This document shows, piece after piece, positions 18,471 through 27,728 of a DNA stretch of 64,000 nt (position 1 is the first letter of the stretch; each line of letters begins with the position of its first letter). Source of the stretch: Eucalyptus grandis. Lineage: Eukaryota > Streptophyta > Magnoliopsida > Myrtales > Myrtaceae. The stretch is from assembly GCF_016545825.1 (NCBI RefSeq), contig NC_052616.1:13268001-13332000 (forward strand), given 5' to 3'. Under the pieces are notes generated by a model. That model searched no databases. It saw only the letters and a list, made by a program, of their open reading frames with translations, and was not told the DNA's origin. A program made the translations under genes and the position numbers.

Positions 18471-20390
18471 TTCAATATTCGGACATTGATTGGTGTTGAG
18501 CATCTCTCACCCAAAAACTAACTTTCAAATAAGGTTTTCTCTCGTACTTAAAAATCGACTTCCAGCTCCTTCTATAACCAATGTGGGACAATCTTAACAT
18601 CTTACATGGGAGGGTTTACTTTAGATAGATCTAAACCTATAAACTTTACATTAGCCTTCCGTTAGGAAATGAACACGTCTAAATTGAGTTTGCATTTCAC
18701 CATAATAGCTCTCTCTACTTTAACATTTCTATAGACTATCCAACACATCATATGCACACACATGAGAACCAAGTCCCAATTTTTAAAAATACGCAAAGGA
18801 CTATGCTGATTTCCAAAAGATCTAGAAAACTGATATGATGAGGTAATGGCTAAATCACTATATCCAAGATGGACACAATGGCTAGCGAATCTAACAGCAA
18901 CGCTCTGAAGACAACTGGTTTTTCAGACATGAACTCGCCATTCTTACACAACTCGAGCCCTTAACTTGCGATTGTGGCTTCGCGAATTTGTCTGATATGC
19001 AGGCTCGTATGCATGGCTTTATTTTTTGTGGCTGGAAAGGCTGCATATCTCCCGATTCAACTCAGAAGACAGATAGGGAGTTCACCTCAGACACAGAACG
19101 GGATTGGGTCAGGACTTCAAAGCAGTCAGCATCAGTCTCGTCTGGTTGAAACCAAATGCGCCTAAGTTTGCTCTCATTGACGGGCCACACCTACTCGGTA
19201 GGTTGCAAAGCTTTGATAGGATAAAGAAATGGAACTTGTGATAACGGAAGTTCGCATTTTACGCAAACTGGAAGACGAATCAGAAGGTCGTCTGTCCTTC
19301 CATGGCTACTTTCCAAAGCAAATTGGGGGCATTTTCTACTGTTTCTTTGGCTTCATCAGACCTGCAAGTGGCTGGTCTGCTTGACTTGCTTGGATCTTGA
19401 AAGCTGCACTTCTTAAAGAGTTGTTGCCACTATCCTGTTGTCTGCTGCAATTGAGTTTGAACTTCCATCGCAAGATCGCAAGAGAACACTTGCTGAGCTA
19501 AGATAAAAGCTTTTGCAGACCCTGGAAAATCTTTGTTTTAGTACTGATGACAGATGCTTGTGCGCTGGTCCTCCTACGTTAATTCGTTTGCAACAAAAGA
19601 TATTTATTTTTCGAAAAACAAATTGACATTATAAGCATCACTAGATTTGGCAATTTAATTCAGTAAAATTACGTTAAAATCAGCTCGCCAAGTTTGCTTC
19701 GGCTATCATCCTAGTGTATCTGTATTTTAGTTGTCTGTTTGAAACTAATTTTGCTTTTCACTTTTTTTCTTCAGACTACGGCTTACGTATTTTAACTTTT
19801 ATATAATCCAAAGCATCTGAAACCTTCTGAAATAAAAAATTTAGAGAAATAGATTCACATATATTTTTTGACAATATTCAAATAGTCAAATGATACTTTA
19901 AATTTTAGCTGGGAAGCTGAAAAAGTAATTTTCATGCTAAAAAGTTAGAGACAAATGACCCTAAATCTCTAATCATAATGTGTCTGGTGACATTCTACCA
20001 CTTACAAGGATAGAAGAGAAAGAAATGGCTAATTTTTAGTAGAGTAACAAAGTGATATGATAATCCCATTTCTTTGTGAAATAGCCAACCAGGGTTCCTT
20101 TCCCTTGATTTGAAGCAAACTACAGTAAGATAAGATGCAAAGTTTGTATTTGGCAAACTTCGCCACAAGTAAAGATAAAATAACATCAATTCATCACCTG
20201 AGAGAAGCTTTGCATCTGGCTTGACATAAACACATATTGACACGTTCCAATAAGGACCAATATTTCATCTTATTGGGCATGCTTTTACTCAAGCCTCATG
20301 TTATCAGAAACTAGTACACGTCGATTGCTAAGGTGAACATAATGACATGGCACGATAAATTTTGCTACCCTCGATCGCAATGCAATGAGA
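18471..20390. repeat. Tandem duplication of unknown content, copy 2
   Basis: Second copy of 16373-18290. Same order of landmarks, including the minus-strand block G-A-F-G-F-N-Q near 19140. It lacks the long T run of copy 1 and has extra small indels. No open frame longer than about 80 codons; function unknown. Confidence 0.8.
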
Positions 20391-20849
20391 TTGGTTCACA
20401 CAGGATGACTCAAAAGCATATCCATAAATGAAATACTAAACAAGAGGAGCCCATGAGCTTTCGGAAGTGTTCCTCATGCTCGTTTCCTCATTTCGTTGAG
20501 AAACCAAGTCTCCCCTTGCATACGAGATAATAATAAAAAAAGGCACTGACGATTGAGAGACACTGGATTTTTCATGAATTTTTTTGAAATCTTAGATACA
20601 TTAATAAATTCATTTGTGACTTAAGATCTTAGCATCCCTCTTTAAGATGGAAGTAATTGGAATCCTTTGCTAGATTTTAAGCTTCATGATCTCCGGCCTC
20701 CATTGCTTAGTCATTAGTGCATGGACCGATAAAGGGACTTTTTCTTTTTTGGGGTCAAAGTAAAGCTTTTTCATTCATAAACGAGCACTGCTAGAACATG
20801 ACATATGAGTTTCTGAACATAAAATATTCACAAAGAGGCTGAGGGGGTA

Positions 20850-20882
<33 letters not shown>

Positions 20883-21589
20883 CGCTGAGGGGGTAAAGTT
20901 AGCCAGCAAGAAGATGGTAAGATATTCCTGTGGTGGGCAATACCGACCCAGTTTGCACAATGATTAGTATCGCGAGGGCAATGGACTTGCTTGACTGTCT
21001 TCAGCTAGGCCAGCAAATCCAGGCACTGGGCCCATGGGCTTGGAGTTTGGCCCGTGACCATTTCCACCACCGATAAGCTGTCAGTTTCGATACACGGGCA
21101 CGGATCACTTGCGTTTCGCTCCAGATCGTCTACTCCCAGCAAGTAAAGGTTGGAACTCTTAAATACTTCTCAAGTTAGAGCTAAAAATATATCCGTTCAA
21201 TCGCATAAAAAGCATCTTATTTATTTGTTTAGTTTTTGGTCCAACACAGTTTCATTGCATATGAAGAGATGTACCTACATTAAGGTGGTTTTCCTTACAA
21301 TTCGTTTGCTTCACGATAATCAATGATTTGAAAAGTATTTTCCAAAAAATAATTATTTATGTTGCTTAGAAAAATTAGTCAATGAAAAATATTTTCATTA
21401 TAAACAATAATTTATGCCTAAATATTTTTATTTATAATGAACATATTTTTTCGTTAATTCATTTTTGTAAGTAATACAAGTGGTCATCTTTAAAAAATAT
21501 TTCTAAAACCATTTATTGCAAAACAAACGTAGCAGTTCATCAATCAACTCTTGAAAACTGAGAGACTTGGAAGTTTTTCTGTAAACCAG
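20391..21589. other. Unassigned spacer with poly(T) insertion and MITE-like AT-rich part
   Basis: No gene is supported. 20853-20883 is a poly(T) insertion flanked by 15-bp direct repeats. 21290-21530 is an AT-rich palindromic stretch with words such as gaaaaatattttc, resembling a hAT-type MITE, but the ends are not definable by eye. Confidence 0.4.
20838..20898 (-). mobile_element. Tail-only retroposon insertion (31 bp between 15-bp direct repeats)
   Basis: The word gctgagggggtaaag occurs at 20838-20852 and again at 20884-20898. Between them are 31 bases, nearly all T. This is what a severely 5'-truncated SINE/LINE insertion leaves: a target-site duplication and a poly(A) tail on the minus strand. 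Replication slippage is the alternative. Confidence 0.6.
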
Positions 21590-22083
21590 TAGATCACATA
21601 AACCTGCTAGGAATAGACGACCTTGCCCTGAGGTCGGAGATCAAGAGGCTGCTGAAAAAGAGGCAACATGTGCTTGTCTTAGACGACGTGTGGAGCGAGG
21701 ATTTGCTCAACTCGATCAGAAACTTATTGGTAGGAACAAGTGGGCGGTTGATCATCACCAGACGAGATGAAGCCAAAGCAAACACCTTTGCTAAGAACTT
21801 GGAAGGTCACGTCTACAAGATGGATCTCCTCTCTCGGGAGGACTCAGTGAAGTTGTTTTGCCGAAAAACGTTCAGGCAAGATTCATGTCCGCCTGGTTTC
21901 GCCCAAGTTTCTAAGAAAATCTTGAAGAAGTGCGGGAGATTGCCGCTCGCAATCAGTGCAGTTAGTGGCCCATTCATCACGAAGCCCCTTGATCTAACCG
22001 AGCGGAGAGAGGAATGCAACAGACTTGGCAAAGCGCTGGCAGATAACCAAGGCAAAATTGAAACAACGAAGAGATTTTTCTCA

Positions 22084-22762
22084 AATTAAGTACGTTAGAA
22101 GTGCCAAAAGTTATGTGCGGTGTTCGCTTTAGTATCAAAAGTTTTTACTAGCTCACTTAAGTGCCAAATCGGAGAAAAATATCATTTAAGTACTTATGGC
22201 GAAATATTCCGGTCAAATTGATTATGTGGCATTTACAATTAAAATTTTAATATGATTTGACACATTTTAAAAAAAAAATCTAGTCCACGTGCACATCCAA
22301 AATGACGTCGCACAATGATTACATTTTAAATGAGATTGACACTGAATTGATCACTTTTTAATAATAATTAGCACTAAAGTGATCATTTTTTACTAACGAC
22401 TGACTCTTAAGTAATTACTTTTAACAATAATTGGTACTCAAATTATCTATATTTACAATTTTTGGCACTCAAATGATCATTTGTCAAGATGTCTACACTG
22501 TGTTGTTTTTTTTTTTTTTTTGGTAAATGTCTACACTGTGTTGCTTATGTGTTATATGTTGATTAAACACACCAGCGAGTCACAAAGGATAGAGAAACTA
22601 ATAAAATATTATCACATCGGATTTCTAACAACCATGATAATAGTTAGCACTTGAATGATCGTTTTTTTAAAAAAGTGACACTTAACTGATCCAAAAGAAA
22701 TTTTTGGTATCAAAGTAAGCATTGTACACAAGTTTTGACGTTTTTAGTGTACTTATCTCAAA
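22084..22762. mobile_element. MITE with long inverted ends, inserted in the NLR pseudogene
   Basis: 679 bp flanked by the 8-bp direct repeat ttttctca (22076-22083 and 22763-22770). The inverted ends begin near taagtac and pair over about 55 bp (tgccaaaagttatgt against tcaaaacttgtgt). Non-coding. Same family as 52206-53084, related to 53288-53925. The long TIRs and 8-9 bp target sites suggest a Mutator-like MITE; hAT is possible. It carries its own nested tail-only insertion at 22489-22543. Confidence 0.8.
22489..22543 (-). mobile_element. Tail-only retroposon insertion inside the MITE
   Basis: Direct repeat atgtctacactgtgttg at 22489-22505 and 22527-22543 encloses 21 bases, a T run ending ggtaa (on the minus strand, ttacc followed by poly(A)). 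Reads as the 3' tip of a SINE with a 17-bp target-site duplication. Confidence 0.65.
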
Positions 22763-23345
22763 TTTTCTCAGTCAACATTAATATGCTCCCCTATGATCTC
22801 AAATCATGTTTTCTCTACTTGAGCATCTACCCATCCGATCATTCAATATAGTGCTCCCAATTGATTCGGTTATGGATAGTGGAAGGATTCGTCAAGTAGT
22901 CGGGGAATAGAGCACTTGAGCAAGCCAATGAGTTCTTGAAAAGGCTTCTGCTGAAAAACGTGATCGAAGTGGCTGACACAAGCACCCATGGAAGAATCAA
23001 AGCCTGCCACGTCCACACCATTCTTCACGAGATCACTGTTTTTAAATCCAAGGATGTGGGGTTCGTGTTCGTCGCTCTTGAAGAGGACAAATCATGGCCT
23101 CATATTGTTCGACGCCTATCCATTCAGAACATAGTACGAGATATAGGCCGATTCAAGCCACTTCGCTTCCCATTCGTTTTCGAGCAGTCACATCAGCAAT
23201 CCCAAGAGTCCTCCGTCAATTAACTTCTACCGACAAATTTCAAGATGCTCCATGTTTTGGATCTACAAGGTATGTTTCTTAGTAAATTTCCAAAGAATAT
23301 TGGCAGCTATAAGCATTTGAGGTATTTGAGCCATCCGATTCCTGT

Positions 23346-23859
23346 TCAACTAAAAAGGCTGATTATTGTTTTACCCATTAATTTGGTATTGACAAGCTAA
23401 AATAAAAAAAATCATCAGAATACTTCTAGGAACTCGATTGAATTTGAATTATTAAAAATTGTTACTAAATAACCAACATACATTGAGCAGAGGTGATTAT
23501 GAGTTGGGTGGCTTGTTAATTGTTTCACGGACACCATCGATTGTTTAACGAATCTCGCATTAAATCCGAACTTCAATGTATGTCTTTTTTGATGTATACA
23601 ATTAGATTAAGGGGTTATTTCATGAGCTGGAAATTTGTACTCTAAAGATGAAGGTTCACCTTTGTTTCGCCTCCATTACTTATCCGGAAAAATATGTGGC
23701 CATGAAATAGGGACTACGTGGAAACAGGATTGACCGAGTGACAGAGGCGTGGAAACACCGCTTTCTTCCCCTAATTTGGACCTTAAGCTCCACGGAACAA
23801 CACGCTACTGCTTAAGCACGGAAGAATTGAAAGTTATCCAATCCTAGGCTTTACTGACG
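23346..23859. other. Spacer and F-box gene upstream region
   Basis: The NLR fragment fades out near 23345. The rest is AT-rich with no recognisable gene; the last 150 bp become more GC-rich and presumably include the promoter and leader of the F-box gene. No convincing TATA box was identified. Confidence 0.4.
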
Positions 23860-25560
23860 ATGCCGGAGCAACCGCCGTGGGAAGAGCTGCCCGATCAGTG
23901 CTGGGATGAGGTCTTCCGCCGCTTGGTCTCCGCCGATGTCGAGTCCGTCTCCTCCGTCTGCAAGGAATTCCTACGCATCTCCAACACCGTCCGCACCAGC
24001 CTTTCCATCACCAACGGACTGACCCCGCTCCGCCTTGGCTCCCTCCTGCAGCGCTTCACGTTCCTCAAGTCCATCGACCTCAGCTCGTTCCACGGCGACC
24101 CGTCCTCCGTCCTCCGCCAGATCGCCAAGTGCTCGTTGCCCCTCGAACGCCTCGACCTCTCCAACCGGGAGTCCCTCCGCTTCGGTGGGTTGCGCGAGAT
24201 GGGGTCCAAGTTCGGGGCTTTGAGGGTCTTGGTGCTGTCCAATATTAGGTTGCTGGAGGATCCCGACTTGGTTACGATCGCGGAGTGCTTTCCCAAGCTC
24301 GAAGAGCTCGACATTAGCTATCCGGGGCAGAGCGATTTGGATCGGGTTACGGACGACGGTATCTCGGCCCTGTCGCTGAGGCTGCAGAGGCTGTCGCGAA
24401 TCAACCTTTCGGGTAATCCGTCTGTCTCTGATCAGTCTCTTGTGGTTCTTTCGGTGAATTGCCGGTCTCTGAAGGAAATTAAGCTTGGGGAAAGTAATTC
24501 AATTACTGGGAAAGGTATTGCTTCGTTGATAGAGAACAGGCCTCACTTGGTCCGCTTGGCCCTGAATTATATGAGAGAGGAGGCGATTTTTTGTCCGAAG
24601 TTGGTGGACTCCTTTGGTCACGCCAAGGGTTTTGTTAGTCTGGATTTCGCGGGCTCGTTTATCTGGGATAGGTTGCTGATATCTGTTGCGGAGGCAAACA
24701 TTCCGCTCAAGAGACTCATACTTTCGTGTGCTCTGGGGTTTTCCTTCGACGGGATTCAGATGATCATGCTACATCGCCAGGACATCAAGGTCTTAGATTT
24801 GGAGGCAGTGCTTTTCCTTACAGATCATGACATGAGCGTGATATGCAAACAACTTCGCAGTCTGACCCACATTAACATCAGTCAGTGCTGGAAGCTCACG
24901 ATGACAACGTTGTTTAGCCTGATGACACAATGTCCCTTCCTGAAGGCAATCAAAATGGGGAAGACAAACCTAAGTGAGGATGATGCTAATGAAACTGATA
25001 TCGTGCTGAATTCTCAAGTGAGGCATCTTTGCATACCTTATAATGGTAAACTGACTGACGAATGCCTCAAGAAGATCGGGCGTATGTGCCCCAACTTGCA
25101 GTATCTTGATGTAAGCGATTGTCTCAAGATAACTGGGGATGGTATTTCGGGTGTGCTAGAGAGCTGCCCCGAAATCTGTTATTTGAAGATCTCTGGTTTA
25201 AAAAACATCAGGAATATATGCATCGACTTTGAACTCCCACAGTTGGAGGTCTTGCAAGCGGAAGGCTTGAAACTCAATGACGAGCAACTAGTGGCATTTA
25301 TAAGCAGATGTTGCCATCTCAAGAATCTCAACTTAAAGGACTGTGTGCATCTGTCGAATGAAGGGGTAAAAGAGGTGGTGAAGAATTGCAATACATTGAG
25401 GGAGATAAATCTATGGAACTGTAATAATGTAGGTGACGATTTCCCATTTTTAAATTGGATGGTGTGTACGAGGCCATCTTTGAGGAGAATAGTCCCACCT
25501 TGCGGATTAGTTCCACCCGAAATCCAAGATTTCTTCTTGCAGCATGGGTTGGCTTGTTAA
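23860..25560 (+). CDS. F-box/LRR-repeat protein (intronless)
   Basis: 566-aa, single-exon gene. An F-box lies at about residues 8-45 (W-E-E-L-P-D-Q-C-W-D-E-V-F, then V-S-S-V-C-K-E-F), followed by LRRs of the cysteine-containing (AMN1/FBL) type to the end, with repeats such as C-P-N-L-Q-Y-L-D-V-S-D-C and C-H-L-K-N-L-N-L-K-D-C. F-box/LRR proteins are substrate adaptors of SCF ubiquitin ligases: the F-box binds SKP1/ASK and the LRR binds the target; the target here is unknown. The ATG at 23860 has a tga stop directly before it and an F-box a few residues after it, which fixes the start. The first 350-400 bp are strongly GC-rich at third positions, the rest is not. It lies between NLR debris and a segment homologous to the NLR1 3' flank. 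Confidence 0.92.
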   Translation: MPEQPPWEELPDQCWDEVFRRLVSADVESVSSVCKEFLRISNTVRTSLSITNGLTPLRLGSLLQRFTFLKSIDLSSFHGDPSSVLRQIAKCSLPLERLDLSNRESLRFGGLREMGSKFGALRVLVLSNIRLLEDPDLVTIAECFPKLEELDISYPGQSDLDRVTDDGISALSLRLQRLSRINLSGNPSVSDQSLVVLSVNCRSLKEIKLGESNSITGKGIASLIENRPHLVRLALNYMREEAIFCPKLVDSFGHAKGFVSLDFAGSFIWDRLLISVAEANIPLKRLILSCALGFSFDGIQMIMLHRQDIKVLDLEAVLFLTDHDMSVICKQLRSLTHINISQCWKLTMTTLFSLMTQCPFLKAIKMGKTNLSEDDANETDIVLNSQVRHLCIPYNGKLTDECLKKIGRMCPNLQYLDVSDCLKITGDGISGVLESCPEICYLKISGLKNIRNICIDFELPQLEVLQAEGLKLNDEQLVAFISRCCHLKNLNLKDCVHLSNEGVKEVVKNCNTLREINLWNCNNVGDDFPFLNWMVCTRPSLRRIVPPCGLVPPEIQDFFLQHGLAC

Positions 25561-25719
25561 TGGTGATTGACTTCAAAGGGACAATCAATGAGGTAATTGT
25601 CTGCGAAGATGACAATGCCTGTTTATCTTTCTCTGGTAGAATGGTGTGTTGTTGTAGCTTTTTTCAATGTGGACCTCATTTTCATAGGACTTGCCATTAT
25701 TCTGTTGATTGTTGTTGTT

Positions 25720-25773
25720 ACTGGATACTTTATTTTTTTTATTTTTTTGGGTGAAAATACTGGATACTTTATT
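25720..25773 (-). mobile_element. Tail-only retroposon insertion downstream of the F-box gene
   Basis: Direct repeat actggatactttatt at 25720-25734 and 25759-25773 encloses 24 bases that on the minus strand read attttcaccc followed by an A-rich tail. Consistent with a 5'-truncated SINE tip with a 15-bp target-site duplication. Confidence 0.6.
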
Positions 25774-25857
25774 GACGGTTCACTCTTATTCACTGTATGG
25801 TCCAATGTTCTTGATCTTTTCGAGTTTGTGTTCTACCTTTCTATCGTTTTAAACTAT

Positions 25858-26830
25858 TTTTGGGCCTCTTTTGTGATTTTGACTGTAGCTTTGTTTTCCA
25901 CCCGTTTCATGTTCTGAAAAAGAAAAAAGAGGTTTTCTTTGGGGTGACTTTTGCCACTTCTTGAGCTTTTAGTAGTTGTTGTTCTTGCTTCCTTCATATC
26001 TCTAGCTTCCTAGACCTGTCATTTTCCTTGAGTCAATAACAGATTGTGTTCTGAACAAGAAATGTGCCTGAATGTTTAAAGCTAAATGTGTAGGTTTGTT
26101 TGCCTGAATAATTCCCAAATTCATATCAACCTATTTTATACAAACAACGACATGTTTTAGTTACATCTCACTTTTTGCCTAGTACTCGTGGAAGCAAATT
26201 CGAAGGCATAACTCATACAGAACTAGTCAGGTTAATGTTGGATACCTGTATCTCTCTTAAACTACTCATAACTGTATCACACTTCAGTTACATTTCACTT
26301 TCTTCCTTCTATATATGTACTTGATATGTGCTTCAGTGTTGCTAGTCTTGATAGAATGAATCCATGAGCTTCAACTTCATACTTGGATGGCACATCTTCA
26401 TAATCTCTTATGATCGATTTGGAAGCTAAGGATTATGATTTTTGTTTTAGTATACAGTGGCACTAGCAACGACACCACTAGATGGGCATTTCTACAAGGC
26501 ATGAAGTTTGGACATCCATAGGTCCAGCTCAATATGTGTTCAGATAGTTAATCTCACGGAAGCATATACTCATTCAAAGTCAAAACGAATGAATCGGCAG
26601 CTCTACGAAAGAAATTCATTGTCTGCTTGATTCGGTAGGCACAATCTTCAGCAAGTTCAGAATGCTTTGCTGTGTCTTATATATAAACATGGTTTTGGAA
26701 TTATTTTGAATGTAAGGTCGATGCTTCAGATGTGAGCACCTTTTGTGTATCATTGTGCAGATAGCAAATTTGAATGTGATAATGTTGTTATATTGCTTTG
26801 GTTGAATAGTAAAAGTGATGAATCTTGTAG
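25858..26830 (+). repeat. NLR1-type 3' flank segment, copy B
   Basis: Collinear with the 3' flanks of NLR1 (minus, below 8500) and NLR2 (from 40030). Landmarks include tttctttggggtgactttt, gtttgcctgaata, ccagctcaatatgtg and gaatgctttgctgtg. It starts about 300 bp after the F-box stop codon and may serve now as F-box downstream sequence. The matching NLR body is missing next to it. Confidence 0.75.
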
Positions 26831-27291
26831 GTAATGAGTGGGCTTGGGTATGGCCGGTTAGGGCATTTCTTTGTGCCCAGCCTCACACTTCAAGCATAGA
26901 AATTTCATGCGATCCTGCCTTGAGCTAGGCATAGAAACTTCATGTTCATCATGTCATTCATTTAGGGAAGGATTCAAATCCCCGCGACTGTCCTGGATCT
27001 TAGTGCGAGTGCCAGTCCATGCACATATCCAAATGTTGCCTTACCGACCTATCATTAAAACTGATTTAATTGGAGTTCATAAAGTAATAATCCAATTTAC
27101 ATCGTCAAATGAAAGAATTAAGTAAAAGTACAATGACACTTTCACCCAATTTAGAAAGGCAAATTTAATGAGAAGACGCAGGTTTAATTCTATTGTCTGC
27201 CCATATTAAAGTAACGTGGTTAATGATATAAGGGATTTGATAGAATTGACTTTGATAGTACAATAAATGGTTCTATCCCCACAAAGATGAT
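26831..27291. other. Spacer with second copy of the 16188 dispersed repeat
   Basis: 26829-26990 matches 16188-16340. The rest shows nothing recognisable. Confidence 0.4.
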
Positions 27292-27687
27292 GCGTTTGAT
27301 TCAATATTTTGAAAATTCATTGAAAAAATACAAAGTAGTTTAGCCTAAAGAACTTTAGGCAAAAGCAAATGTCGTTTGGTAAACTATGCTTTGAGAAGCA
27401 ATTTTTTTTTTTTAAATGCCTTTTGGTAGAAAGCACATTTGAAAAGCCATTTGAGTGATTAATATTAGTTTTTTTTTAATTTCATTTATTTAAAACTGAA
27501 AAAAAAAAAATGTATGCAACTTTTTAAGTATAAATTTTGACAATAATACTAAAAAATCAAATACATATATAAATTTTTTAAAAGACCAAACCCTTCATTA
27601 TAATTTTTAATTTTTATTTGCTTAAAGTTGAAAAAATAATGTATGCAACTTTTTAAATATAAATTTTGACAATAATGCTAAAAAAAA

Positions 27688-27728
<41 letters not shown>

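Larger units (their letters stand above)
21590..23345 (+). pseudogene. RPM1-like NLR pseudogene, both ends missing and split by a MITE
   Basis: Fragment of a CC-NLR starting just before kinase-2. Seen in order: V-L-V-L-D-D-V-W (21670-21693), L-I-I-T-R-R-D (RNBS-B), G-R-L-P-L-A-I (GLPLA), then at 22084-22762 a MITE insertion; the frame resumes with L-P-Y-D-L-K-S-C-F-L-Y-L-S-I-Y-P (RNBS-D), L-I-R-L-W-I-V-E-G-F-V, the MHD position V-H-T, and the first LRR (H-V-L-D-L-Q-G). Removing the MITE and one target-site copy puts the two halves in the same frame. Two premature TAG codons follow before the MHD position and a TAA lies before the LRR. The coiled coil and P-loop are absent upstream and the LRR stops near 23345. 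It resembles NLR3 more than NLR1. Confidence 0.88.
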
